From contig JAJPYH010000193.1 in NCBI GenBank assembly GCA_021205045.1, positions 1-8,346 on the forward strand: 8,346 nt of DNA, given 5' to 3'. The notes under the pieces were generated by a model that saw only the letters and a program-made list of their open reading frames with translations, searched no databases and was not told the origin of the DNA. A program made the translations under genes and the position numbers. Shown here piece by piece: positions 1 to 5,658 of this stretch (its first letter is position 1; every line of letters starts with the position of its first letter). The stretch comes from Lachnospiraceae bacterium. Lineage in GTDB: Bacteria; Bacillota; Clostridia; Lachnospirales; Lachnospiraceae.

Positions 1-58
1 AGTCGGGGCTAATGTTAAAGATTTTTCGGGACATTTTCAAAAATGCTTGACACTTCAT
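1..58 (-). CDS. Start of an unidentified gene, cut by the window edge
   Basis: Just before the stop codon of the zinc-ribbon gene there is a strong GGAGG (75-71) followed by two possible starts. The ATG at 58 overlaps the upstream TGA in an ATGA arrangement and stays open to the window edge, with a second in-frame ATG at 34 (reading MSRKIFNISPD). The ATG at 62 has the better spacing (8 nt) and reads MNEVSSIFENVPKNL, but it stops at 17-15. Translational coupling to the upstream gene is likely. In related Clostridia elements a serine recombinase often follows this type of gene, but about 20 residues are too few to identify it. Whether the gene is intact cannot be decided from here. Confidence 0.3.
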   Translation of the reverse strand, partial: MKCQAFLKMSRKIFNISPD

Positions 59-456
59 TCATCAGGTTCACCTCCAGAGTAAAATCGATCCATAATGTAG
101 CATTCATGAGAGCAGTACTTCCGGTGCGCGTTTCCGTAGGCCGTGAACGGCTTTCCGCAGTGTGCGCAGACAAAGTCATAGTTGGCTCTCCTCACGACTT
201 CTTCCGGATGCTCGTTCCACCACTTCTGGCGGCACTTTCCACAGCAGAATTTCTTTTTCTTGGTTCCCGGCATCTGTTGGACAGGCTTTCCGCACTGTTT
301 GCATCTGCCCGATTCGTCCTCTTTCTCCTTTATTGCAATTCTGTGGAAAAGAGCTTTGATGGTGTTTACCGATACGCCCGTCTGCTCGGAAATCTTGGGA
401 TACGATATACCCCTTCTCCTAAGCAGGATGATTGTGTTGCGCTGTTCTAATGTCAT
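55..456 (-). CDS. Sigma-like HTH protein with two zinc ribbons
   Basis: A 133-residue protein. Residues 1-40 resemble a sigma-70 region 4 type helix-turn-helix (ISYPKISEQTGVSVNTIKAL at 17-36). Two Cys4 zinc ribbons follow: C52-x2-C55 with C71-x3-C75, and C97-x2-C100 with C115-x3-C119. The middle segment FCCGKCRQKWWNEHPEEV is characteristic of small proteins commonly auto-annotated as 'RNA polymerase subunit sigma' in Clostridia integrative elements, usually next to a site-specific recombinase. It probably binds DNA as a regulator or recombination-associated factor; a true sigma role is doubtful because regions 2 and 3 are absent. The ATG at 456 was chosen because GGAGG sits 8 nt upstream. The frame stays open to 765, but that extension lacks a ribosome binding site and looks non-coding. 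The gene lies beyond the lysis terminator and so has its own promoter. Confidence 0.8.
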   Translation of the reverse strand: MTLEQRNTIILLRRRGISYPKISEQTGVSVNTIKALFHRIAIKEKEDESGRCKQCGKPVQQMPGTKKKKFCCGKCRQKWWNEHPEEVVRRANYDFVCAHCGKPFTAYGNAHRKYCSHECYIMDRFYSGGEPDE

Positions 457-495
457 AATGTATTCCTCCGTTCTGAGGGGATTTTTTCTTCCCTC

Positions 496-523
496 ATTAT
501 CTACAGGACAGGCAATCAGGCAA
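496..523 (-). promoter_or_regulatory. Candidate sigma-A promoter of the zinc-ribbon gene
   Basis: On the minus strand, TTGCCT (523-518) is followed after 16 nt by GATAAT (501-496), five of six matches to the -10 consensus. A start near 488 would give a leader of about 30 nt with the GGAGG before the ATG at 456. A 6-bp inverted repeat (474-479/491-496) spans the predicted start and could be an operator. This is by eye only; the -35 match is modest. Confidence 0.4.
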
Positions 524-582
524 ACCACAAAAATCTCACAGAAAAAATTGAAAAATATTTTTTGCTCTGAGAATACGCTGAG

Positions 583-723
583 ATGCCAGCCCGAAATTTT
601 GATGATATTCTGTCTGCACTCATCAGGGTTCATCCTGTGGTGCAGTGTGGCTATCATATATCTATCACTCTGAATGGGGCGGAAAGTCAACGAATAATCC
701 TCACGAAAACAGGCCGAAATTAA
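583..723 (+). CDS. Possible 46-residue ORF, or a coding relic
   Basis: An ATG at 583 opens a 46-codon frame ending with TAA at 721-723. It reads like protein (for example ILSALIRVHPVVQCGYHISI), more so than the opposite strand does. The frame upstream of a TGA at 568-570 is also open and protein-like, so it could be the decayed end of a longer gene. Against it: no Shine-Dalgarno sequence precedes the ATG, and it would be the only plus-strand gene in the window. No family is recognised. Confidence 0.22.
   Translation: MPARNFDDILSALIRVHPVVQCGYHISITLNGAESQRIILTKTGRN
614..645. repeat. Interrupted inverted repeat (potential hairpin)
   Basis: CTGCAC (614-619) pairs with GTGCAG (640-645), and inside it CAGG (624-627) pairs with CCTG (634-637), leaving a 6-nt loop and small asymmetric internal bulges. 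It lies between the late terminator and the zinc-ribbon promoter. It could be a protein-binding site or a structured RNA, or chance. Confidence 0.3.
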
Positions 724-759
724 TCTATAGAAATTGTTCTTGATAGGCAATCCTGTACC

Positions 760-809
760 AGACAAAAAGAAAAGCCCGCCAAGAAATCCACATAAACTCC
801 TTGACGGGC
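760..809 (-). terminator. Rho-independent terminator of the late (lysis) operon
   Basis: On the minus strand a 10-bp stem (809-800 pairing with 783-774, one G-U wobble, about 16-nt loop) is followed directly by a T-rich tract of type TTTTCTTTTT (773-764). It begins 6 bases after the stop codon of the SH3-LysM gene, where the long minus-strand late operon would be expected to end. The opposite direction has no T-tract. Confidence 0.8.
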
Positions 810-815
810 ATCTTC

Positions 816-1424
816 TTACGGGATCAGCAGCACCTCTCCGACACGAATGACTTCTGCTCCCAGCTTATTTGCTGTTTTAATTTCGCCGTTCCTTGACCCT
901 TTTCCGAGAGTCTTCTCTGAAATCTTCCAGAGGGTATCGCCAGCCTCCACAGTATATAGCGAAGAACCGACCGTGATGTACTCGCCGGTCGAATTGGTGA
1001 TATATGCGTACCCACAGTCTGCGGCGCTGCACTTGATGCGATACCAGCCGTCGCCACAGTCCTCCAGAATCTCAATGACGGCACCTTTCTTCAGAACGGT
1101 CACCTTGTCCGCATCCAGAGAATTGCCGGCGCGGACATTCATCAGCGTGTTCAGCTTGCCGTATTTGATGGTTTCTGTGTTGCCGTCATTGGGCGGAGTC
1201 TCCTGTGGAGCGTCCTCCTCAGTTACAGCCTCCGCCACAACGTCTTCTGGATAAATCGGCGTGCCGTCATCCGTAAACACGTGGGTTCCTGGATTGGCAT
1301 CCGCTTTTGCGGTTGCGGACGAGAGCAGCCGGTACTGCCCAACCTGGGAGGACGCATCCTCCCAGGAGACCCTGACACGGTAATAACCGTCTGTCAGTTT
1401 TGCCGGATAATCGTTAATACTCAT
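816..1424 (-). CDS. SH3 and LysM cell-wall-binding protein, no catalytic domain
   Basis: A 202-residue protein. Residues about 12-60 (YYRVRVSWEDASSQVGQYRL onward) resemble the sporulation-related-repeat-like segment found in the C-terminal half of Clostridia phage amidases. An acidic, Pro-rich linker (about 60-85) leads to a bacterial SH3 domain (about 86-152, with NVRAGNS and GDGWYRIKCS) and a LysM domain (about 156-202, YTVEAGDTLWKISEKTLGKG). No amidase, CHAP or muramidase motif is present and there is no signal peptide. It probably binds peptidoglycan as a separate targeting partner of the endolysin encoded just upstream, or is what remains of an amidase that lost its catalytic half. The ATG at 1424 follows GGAGG at 9 nt. 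It is the last gene before the terminator. Confidence 0.75.
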   Translation of the reverse strand: MSINDYPAKLTDGYYRVRVSWEDASSQVGQYRLLSSATAKADANPGTHVFTDDGTPIYPEDVVAEAVTEEDAPQETPPNDGNTETIKYGKLNTLMNVRAGNSLDADKVTVLKKGAVIEILEDCGDGWYRIKCSAADCGYAYITNSTGEYITVGSSLYTVEAGDTLWKISEKTLGKGSRNGEIKTANKLGAEVIRVGEVLLIP

Positions 1425-1457
1425 TGTGTTCAGCCTCCTTCATGGTGTATAATATTC

Positions 1458-2825
1458 TCACTGCTTCTTCAGATACGCGGAAGAGCAGAAACCAGTGTAC
1501 TTCACGTTCTTATACGTCACCTGGACATAGAGCCACTTCGTGCCGGATGCGGAGGTGTAATAACCGTAGTTCTTGACGCTCGTGCCGCTCGGCAAAGTTA
1601 CCATGACGCTGAATCCCGTGCCTGCGCCGTTGCGCATATTGAGATTCGCCGTGGTTTTATAGGTGCCAGCGAGGGACTTGGAAAAGCTCTGCGCAGCCTT
1701 GGTCGCTTTCTTCTCCGTCACCGTGGTGGTGCTGGCCGAAGAAGTGGTGGTGCTTGTCCCTGAACTGGTGGATGCGTACTTGTCGTAGTAGGTCTGACCA
1801 TAACCAGCGCGCTTCGTTTTTACAGAATCACTCTGGTCGGTGGGCTTCTCATACTTGGTGAGAACCGCATCAGATGCCGCCTTTACGCTGGTCGCATTCT
1901 TGAGCGTGGTCAGCACGGAGGAATACGAGTCCGTCAACTCCTTGATGAGAAAGGCAAGCTGCATATCCAGATTCCCGACAGAGGCGTTCTGCGCATTTGC
2001 GTAATCGAGCAGAGCCTGCTTGCGGGTGTAATACGTCCACTGTGCCAAGCCATATCCATAGCCATCCTTTACGAAGTTGGTGTAACTGTCGCTGTCCACC
2101 TGGGAGGTGTATTCCGCATCGGTCAGCCCCAGCTTGGTGTTGCCGGTGTTCTGCAGGTTATTGGGAACCAGACCCGACTCCGCATAGAGATTGCCCATCA
2201 AGCCTGCGACTCCGTAGGCGTTCCCAATCTTGCCGAGAAGATAGTTCCAAATCGCCTCCGGTTTTGCGGTCGTGGTTGCCGCCGCTTTGGTGCTGGAAGT
2301 AGTGGTGGTCGTATTTGCAGCCTTCGTGGTATCGTCGGTACAGTACGGACACTGTGCCCAATACTGCCAGTCGGACTGCTTGTATGCGGTCTTAACCACG
2401 CCGTACTGGTGGCCTTTGGCTTCGTACACATATCCGCTGCCATCATATACGCCAACGTGCGTAATCTTGCTGGTGGAAGTTCCTTTGAAAACCAAAAGGC
2501 CGGCTGTCTTCGGAAAGCTGCTGATTGTGCCTTTCGTCGCTGCCGCCGCATACATCCCTGACGCAGACTTGTCCTGCGCGGAATTGTAGGTCGGTGTGGC
2601 TGTGGCACTGTCCGACCAGATATAGCCTTTGATGAGACCGACGCAGTCGTGTACGCGCTTACCATACTGGCTGGCAAAATCCGATGCCGTATAGTAGCTC
2701 GGATACTGTGCTTTCTTTGAATTGTACAGACTCGCTGATGCTGTCTGGCCGAATGTTCCGTACCAATACGGCAAACCGACCTGCGCCTTAGCGTAAGCCA
2801 CCAATCCTGAATTTGTCTTGCTCAT
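1458..2825 (-). CDS. Endolysin: NlpC/P60-like peptidase, phage tail lysozyme and SH3 domains
   Basis: A 455-residue modular lysin. Residues 6-160 form an NlpC/P60- or CHAP-like Cys peptidase: C61 in HDCVGLIKGY is the likely nucleophile and H123 in THVGVYDG the likely base. After a Thr/Ala-rich linker (165-188), residues 190-350 match the phage tail lysozyme family (PF18013-type): WNYLLGKIGNAYGVAGLMGN, then AESGLVPNN with likely catalytic E216, and GYGLAQWT. A second Ser/Thr linker (351-385) leads to a C-terminal SH3_3 domain (388-455). Two peptidoglycan-cutting activities, one on the peptide and one on the glycan, are inferred. There is no signal peptide, so release would depend on a holin, consistent with the membrane proteins encoded just upstream. 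The start at 2825 follows a GAAAGGGG motif. Confidence 0.88.
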   Translation of the reverse strand: MSKTNSGLVAYAKAQVGLPYWYGTFGQTASASLYNSKKAQYPSYYTASDFASQYGKRVHDCVGLIKGYIWSDSATATPTYNSAQDKSASGMYAAAATKGTISSFPKTAGLLVFKGTSTSKITHVGVYDGSGYVYEAKGHQYGVVKTAYKQSDWQYWAQCPYCTDDTTKAANTTTTTSSTKAAATTTAKPEAIWNYLLGKIGNAYGVAGLMGNLYAESGLVPNNLQNTGNTKLGLTDAEYTSQVDSDSYTNFVKDGYGYGLAQWTYYTRKQALLDYANAQNASVGNLDMQLAFLIKELTDSYSSVLTTLKNATSVKAASDAVLTKYEKPTDQSDSVKTKRAGYGQTYYDKYASTSSGTSTTTSSASTTTVTEKKATKAAQSFSKSLAGTYKTTANLNMRNGAGTGFSVMVTLPSGTSVKNYGYYTSASGTKWLYVQVTYKNVKYTGFCSSAYLKKQ

Positions 2826-2843
2826 AATAAATTACCCCTTTCG

Positions 2844-3149
2844 TTAATCCTGTTTGAACTGGCTGATTGCCTGAATCACCTTGTCGTAGCCCAGCATGGC
2901 GCACAGCCACGAGAGCAGGACAAGAGCAACAGCAATAACAACCAGCTGCTGTGTCCATGCGATTTCCATCAGCACCGTGTAGCCCACGGCGATTCCGATG
3001 GAAACAAAAAAGGCGACAACTCCAGCCAGCAGATTTGCCTTGTAGGATTTGCCGCACTCGTCGAGCAGTTTCTTAATTGCCTCCGTGACCAGCCCGGTCA
3101 CGGTCGATGAGGCGAGAAGCCCCATCAGGAAAGTTGGATAAGTAATCAT
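2844..3149 (-). CDS. Holin-like membrane protein
   Basis: A 101-residue protein with two clear transmembrane segments (about 38-61 and 67-88) and a moderately hydrophobic N-terminal stretch (4-21) that may form a third. The ends are charged and the C-terminus polar (SQFKQD). Size, topology and position directly before the endolysin fit a phage holin, which makes the inner-membrane lesion that releases the lysin. No specific holin family is assigned. Its ATG overlaps the stop codon of the upstream membrane protein as ATGA, so the two are probably translationally coupled and may act together. Confidence 0.65.
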   Translation of the reverse strand: MITYPTFLMGLLASSTVTGLVTEAIKKLLDECGKSYKANLLAGVVAFFVSIGIAVGYTVLMEIAWTQQLVVIAVALVLLSWLCAMLGYDKVIQAISQFKQD

Positions 3150-3556
3150 CCCATCGCCTCCTCCGGATTCAGTTCCGGTTCTTCTGTCATCCCGGCAGGA
3201 GCGGTCTCCATCTTATCCCGCTCCAGCTTGATGATTTCTTCCTGTTTGGTTTCGTTATATGCCTTGCAGCAGTACACGGCAAAAGAGATGGACTCCGTGA
3301 TGACCGCTGTAATGAGGGAGTAGAGCGCATCGAGGTTCTGGAACTGGTACATGACCACCATGCTGTAAATTTCGACCGCAGTGCAATTTGCGAAGATATA
3401 TGCCACGATGATTTTTGTGGTAGTCGGCCACTTCCATGAACGCATGGAGCGTCTGACCTCGCGGATTTCCAGCCGTTTGTCGTACAGCTCTTTTTTCTTT
3501 CGTACCTCGTCAAGCTGGCGGTCGTAATCCGCCGCCGTGTGTTTACTTGGGAACAT
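3146..3556 (-). CDS. Two-helix membrane protein of the lysis module
   Basis: A 136-residue protein. A basic, helical N-terminus (residues 8-45, rich in Lys, Arg and Glu) precedes two predicted membrane helices (about 48-71 and 77-97); the acidic C-terminal tail (105-136) ends in PELNPEEAMG. The family is not recognised. Location between two other small membrane proteins and just before the endolysin suggests an accessory holin, antiholin or membrane-organising role; this is inference. The ATG at 3556 was chosen over an in-frame GTG at 3565 because AGGAGG lies 8 nt upstream of it. That ribosome binding site overlaps the stop codon of the preceding gene. Its own stop overlaps the next start by 4 nt. 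Confidence 0.6.
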   Translation of the reverse strand: MFPSKHTAADYDRQLDEVRKKKELYDKRLEIREVRRSMRSWKWPTTTKIIVAYIFANCTAVEIYSMVVMYQFQNLDALYSLITAVITESISFAVYCCKAYNETKQEEIIKLERDKMETAPAGMTEEPELNPEEAMG

Positions 3557-3568
3557 GATCACCACCTC

Positions 3569-3985
3569 CTACAGCTTGTGCGCCTGTTTGGACAGGTATG
3601 CGTTAATCTCTTCATGGGCGGCAGTGGTGGGCCCATTCGCGCCAAGCTCGTGCAGCCCGTCAATGATGGCAAGAAGTGACCTCATGATGATTTCACGCTC
3701 CGCAAGGGATGCGCTCATCAGTTCTTTGTCCTGGTCTTCACAGCTCTGAAGCGCCTCCAGCGATTTAAAATCGTTAGCGAGTTTCTCATCAATGGCATCC
3801 AGCCGCTTCTCGACCCTGGCAAGGCGCTCCGCCACATTTTCTGCTGCAAGCTCCTTTTTCGTGCCGCCGGTAATGCGCCGTTTGAAATCCGGGTATTCCT
3901 TGTAGATGAAGTAAGCAATCAGCAGGAAGATGATGAGCCACTGGAGAACTGCCTCACCGGTCACCAAATCTGAAATCTTGTCCAT
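3569..3985 (-). CDS. Single-pass membrane protein with coiled coil
   Basis: A 138-residue protein with one membrane segment near the N-terminus (about 13-28, VLQWLIIFLLIAYFIYK), a basic patch (35-45) and a long heptad-like helix (about 45-105, e.g. VAERLARVEKRLDAIDEKLA). This layout recalls XhlA/BhlA-type phage lysis accessory proteins, but the sequence is not clearly in either family. A membrane-anchored partner of the holin is inferred. The start at 3985 is supported by AAAGGAGG 5-6 nt upstream; an ATG at 4006 would place this ribosome binding site inside the gene. It is the first gene after the hairpin at 4024-4041, so it may begin the lysis segment proper. Confidence 0.6.
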   Translation of the reverse strand: MDKISDLVTGEAVLQWLIIFLLIAYFIYKEYPDFKRRITGGTKKELAAENVAERLARVEKRLDAIDEKLANDFKSLEALQSCEDQDKELMSASLAEREIIMRSLLAIIDGLHELGANGPTTAAHEEINAYLSKQAHKL

Positions 3986-4011
3986 AGATTCCTCCTTTCC
4001 AGCCACAAAAG

Positions 4012-4041
4012 GGCATAAGAATAGGGCGGGAAGTCCCGCCC
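4012..4041 (-). terminator. GC-rich hairpin, possible attenuator
   Basis: GGGCGGGA (4024-4031) and TCCCGCCC (4034-4041) form a perfect inverted repeat with a very short loop. It lies 7 bases after the SGNH stop codon. On the minus strand it is followed by TATTCTTAT, which is U-rich but interrupted, so it is probably a partial terminator or mRNA-stabilising stem between the tail and lysis segments. Confidence 0.45.
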
Positions 4042-4048
4042 CTGTGCT

Positions 4049-4804
4049 TTAGAGAATGCCAAGTTCCACCATCTTTTTATAGATGAGGTTTCCGATGACC
4101 GTTTTCGTGCCGCTCGTATAATGGACACTGTCAGACAAAATCTGGTGCGGCACCGTTCCTGCTGCAATCTCATCCACCGTCACATACTCTGTGCCGTTAT
4201 AGGTGTGTGTCTCCTCCATCTCCAGATCCTGATCATCCAAACCATAACAGCTGATGATGTTGCCGTCCTCATCGTAAAGGGCTGTGGAGAGATACTCACG
4301 TAAGCTTATGAACCGCCTGCCGAAAGCCTCCTGCATTGCCGCCTCGTAGGATGCACGTGAAGATGCAGTGCCGGACGAAAGGCCAAGGATGATATATTCC
4401 TTGCCTTTGAAGTGGTCAATCATCAGCCGATGCATATTGATAAGGTCATCGACATCCGAATATCCGCCGTTCTGCCCCATGAAGATAACCATGATGGCAT
4501 CTTTGCCATTGTGGATACGGTCAAAGTTCGTGTGGATGGCAGTCGGACGTGTAATCTCTACAGCCTCACCAGCCTCACTTCTCGTGAAAGTCCAGGTGCC
4601 GGTGGTGTCAGCATAGTTGCTGCCGGTCCATGCAAGAGTTCCTTCCACATCGCCAATCATCACAGGATTGACATGGGCACCGCCCTGTAAAAGTGGAGTG
4701 ACTTTGTTTCCGAATTGCGTGGAGATGCCGCTGTCGGTTGCCCTTTCTGCAATAGTCACAGGTTCGCACTCTGCAGGAATCGTGATGTTGTTTATCATCA
4801 TCAC
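4049..4804 (-). CDS. N-terminally truncated SGNH/GDSL hydrolase-like protein
   Basis: About 251 residues from the GTG at 4804; ATG codons at 4801 and 4798 are alternatives, the latter spaced 8 nt from GGAG. Residues 5-90 look like the beta-rich insertion seen in phage-tail SGNH proteins. M109-G-Q-N112-G fits block III (oxyanion Asn), and D225-S-V-H228 fits the C-terminal catalytic Asp-x-x-His. The N-terminal GDS block with the nucleophile Ser is not present. Upstream codons in this frame (R-Q-G-G-D-V) look like native coding sequence but meet a TGA at 4828-4826, where tape measure sequence takes over. The fragment is therefore probably a remnant made by the deletion at the junction, and likely inactive. 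An intact relative would trim or bind cell-surface glycans as a tail-associated protein. Confidence 0.6.
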   Translation of the reverse strand: MMMINNITIPAECEPVTIAERATDSGISTQFGNKVTPLLQGGAHVNPVMIGDVEGTLAWTGSNYADTTGTWTFTRSEAGEAVEITRPTAIHTNFDRIHNGKDAIMVIFMGQNGGYSDVDDLINMHRLMIDHFKGKEYIILGLSSGTASSRASYEAAMQEAFGRRFISLREYLSTALYDEDGNIISCYGLDDQDLEMEETHTYNGTEYVTVDEIAAGTVPHQILSDSVHYTSGTKTVIGNLIYKKMVELGIL

Positions 4805-5399
4805 ATCTCCGCCCTGTCTGACCGTTCAGTTCGGAAGTGGCATCGGATGTGATGCCCATGGTCGCCTGTACCTGGGACATGGAGGATTCAAAGTCCGCAG
4901 CCGTGGCCACCGCCGCCGTGCCAAGGGCTACGATAGGAGCCGTGACCTTGGTCGTGAGCGAGGTTCCCACATCGGTAATCTTGTCACCGATATCCTCCAG
5001 CGTGCTGCCAACCTCGGAAATCTTCTGCAATGCCGCATTAGATTCCGCCGCCTGGTCAGCAAGCTTTTCGAGTTCCTGCTCGGTCGCTATGATTTCCCTT
5101 TGGAGGGCATCGTACTGCTCCTGGGTGATGTCGCCGTTCTGGAGCTGTTCGTTTGCCTGTTCCGCCGCCGTCTTTAAGGTGTTCAGCTTCTCCTTGGTGT
5201 CATCAATGGCGGTCGTCAGGAGCTTCTGTTTCTGGGTCAGCAGTTCGACATTGGACGGGTCGAGTTTTAAGAGCTTCTCCACATCCTTCAGCTGGGTCTG
5301 CGTGGATTTGATTTCAGAGTTTATGCTTTTTAATGCCGAGGAGAGCTTGGTGGTATCGCCGCCAATCTCCACCGTAATACCGGCTATTCTGTTTGCCAT
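4608..5399 (-). pseudogene. Truncated phage tape measure protein
   Basis: The open frame encodes 263 residues, but only about 1-194 are tape measure. Residues 1-28 are the typical beta-rich N-terminus (MANRIAGITVEIGGDTTKLS), 29-127 a long coiled coil (SEIKSTQTQLKDVEKLLKLD), 145-168 a hydrophobic stretch, and 169-194 the beginning of the TP901-type tape measure core (AADFESSMSQVQATMG). From about 195 onward the residues (TGRRCDDDKQHH...) are an out-of-frame reading of the SGNH gene and have no tape measure character. Complete tape measures are usually 600 to over 1000 residues, because their length sets the tail length. The loss of the central and C-terminal parts should abolish tail assembly. 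The start at 5399 follows GAGGTGG. The gene overlaps the SGNH fragment by 197 nt. Confidence 0.8.
4805..4835. other. Deletion junction between tape measure and SGNH genes
   Basis: Tape measure reading is convincing to ...SELNGQ (codons down to about 4820). SGNH-frame reading is convincing from R-Q-G-G-D-V (about 4819 downward). The two frames differ by one base, and the shared stretch is short, around CAGACAGGG on the minus strand. This is the pattern expected of an illegitimate deletion at a short homology. Genes normally between them (rest of the tape measure, distal tail protein, tail-associated lysin or fibre) are absent. Confidence 0.7.
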
Positions 5400-5442
5400 G
5401 TGATACCACCTCGCTTTCGGCTGTAGAATTCAAAAATCATCA

Positions 5443-5658
5443 TCACCACCGGTCCATCATTTCCTGAGTGGCTACCAGTGGATAGTCGTAATCGTCGTTC
5501 TGGTTTTCCGCGAACATATCGTTCACAAGACCTATGGTCAGCAAGTCCAAATCCCGGATGCTGATGCCAAGCTGGACACACCGCAATAAAAAGAGCGGGG
5601 TTGTCATTTCCCGCTCAGTTTTTCGAGGTTTTTTTAGAGTCCACATCGCTCTGGACAT
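5443..5658 (-). CDS. Tail assembly chaperone T extension, reached by frameshift
   Basis: This frame overlaps the end of the G gene and encodes CVQLGISIRDLDLLTIGLVN, then PLVATQEMMDRW and a stop (followed by two more TGA). The pattern LDLLTIGLVNDM...ATQ is typical of the T part of tail assembly chaperones in Firmicutes phages, where a G-T fusion is made at low level and recruits the tape measure and tail-tube proteins. There is an ATG at 5658 but no convincing ribosome binding site, so it is expected to be translated as a fusion with G; only the part after about 5628 would be T-specific. Relative to G it lies in the +1 (equivalently -2) frame. It ends 43 nt before the tape measure start. Confidence 0.75.
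   Translation of the reverse strand: MSRAMWTLKKPRKTEREMTTPLFLLRCVQLGISIRDLDLLTIGLVNDMFAENQNDDYDYPLVATQEMMDRW

Larger units (their letters stand above)
457..773. other. Region without a confident gene between zinc-ribbon gene and late-operon terminator
   Basis: About 317 bases, more AT-rich than the flanking genes, with A/T runs around 541-563. It holds a candidate promoter for the zinc-ribbon gene (496-523), a possible second -35 (TTGACT, minus strand, 690-685) without a good -10, a small inverted repeat (TGAGGG at 474-479 with CCCTCA at 491-496), an interrupted hairpin (614-645), and a weak 46-codon plus-strand open frame. Its position at the end of the lysis module makes it a reasonable place to look for regulatory or attachment sequences, but no attachment core could be identified. 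Confidence 0.5.

Noticed and set aside
602..645. Hammerhead-ribozyme-like CTGATGAG on the minus strand near the hairpin
   Set aside because: The required stem II and the downstream GAAA core are not present in the right arrangement.
182..673. 163-codon plus-strand open frame
   Set aside because: It is antisense to the zinc-ribbon gene, whose Cys pairs and start signal are convincing, and has no ribosome binding site.
457..765. N-terminal extension of the zinc-ribbon gene up to an ATG at 765
   Set aside because: The homologous part begins at the ATG at 456, which has a well-placed GGAGG; the extension has no ribosome binding site, overlaps the candidate promoter and has no recognisable domain.
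1624..1800. Thr/Ser/Ala codon-rich stretch in the endolysin as a possible tandem repeat element
   Set aside because: It is an ordinary low-complexity interdomain linker without a fixed repeat unit.
4617..5403. Long plus-strand frames opposite the tape measure gene (186 and 188 codons)
   Set aside because: They mirror the coiled-coil codon pattern of the tape measure and are low-complexity Ser-rich readings without start signals.
4796..5445. TGATGATGAT near both 4804 and 5445 as a direct repeat that mediated the deletion
   Set aside because: The repeat is short and simple, and neither copy lies where the tape measure reading ends; the junction is about 15-30 bases away from one copy and the other is upstream of the intact tape measure start.
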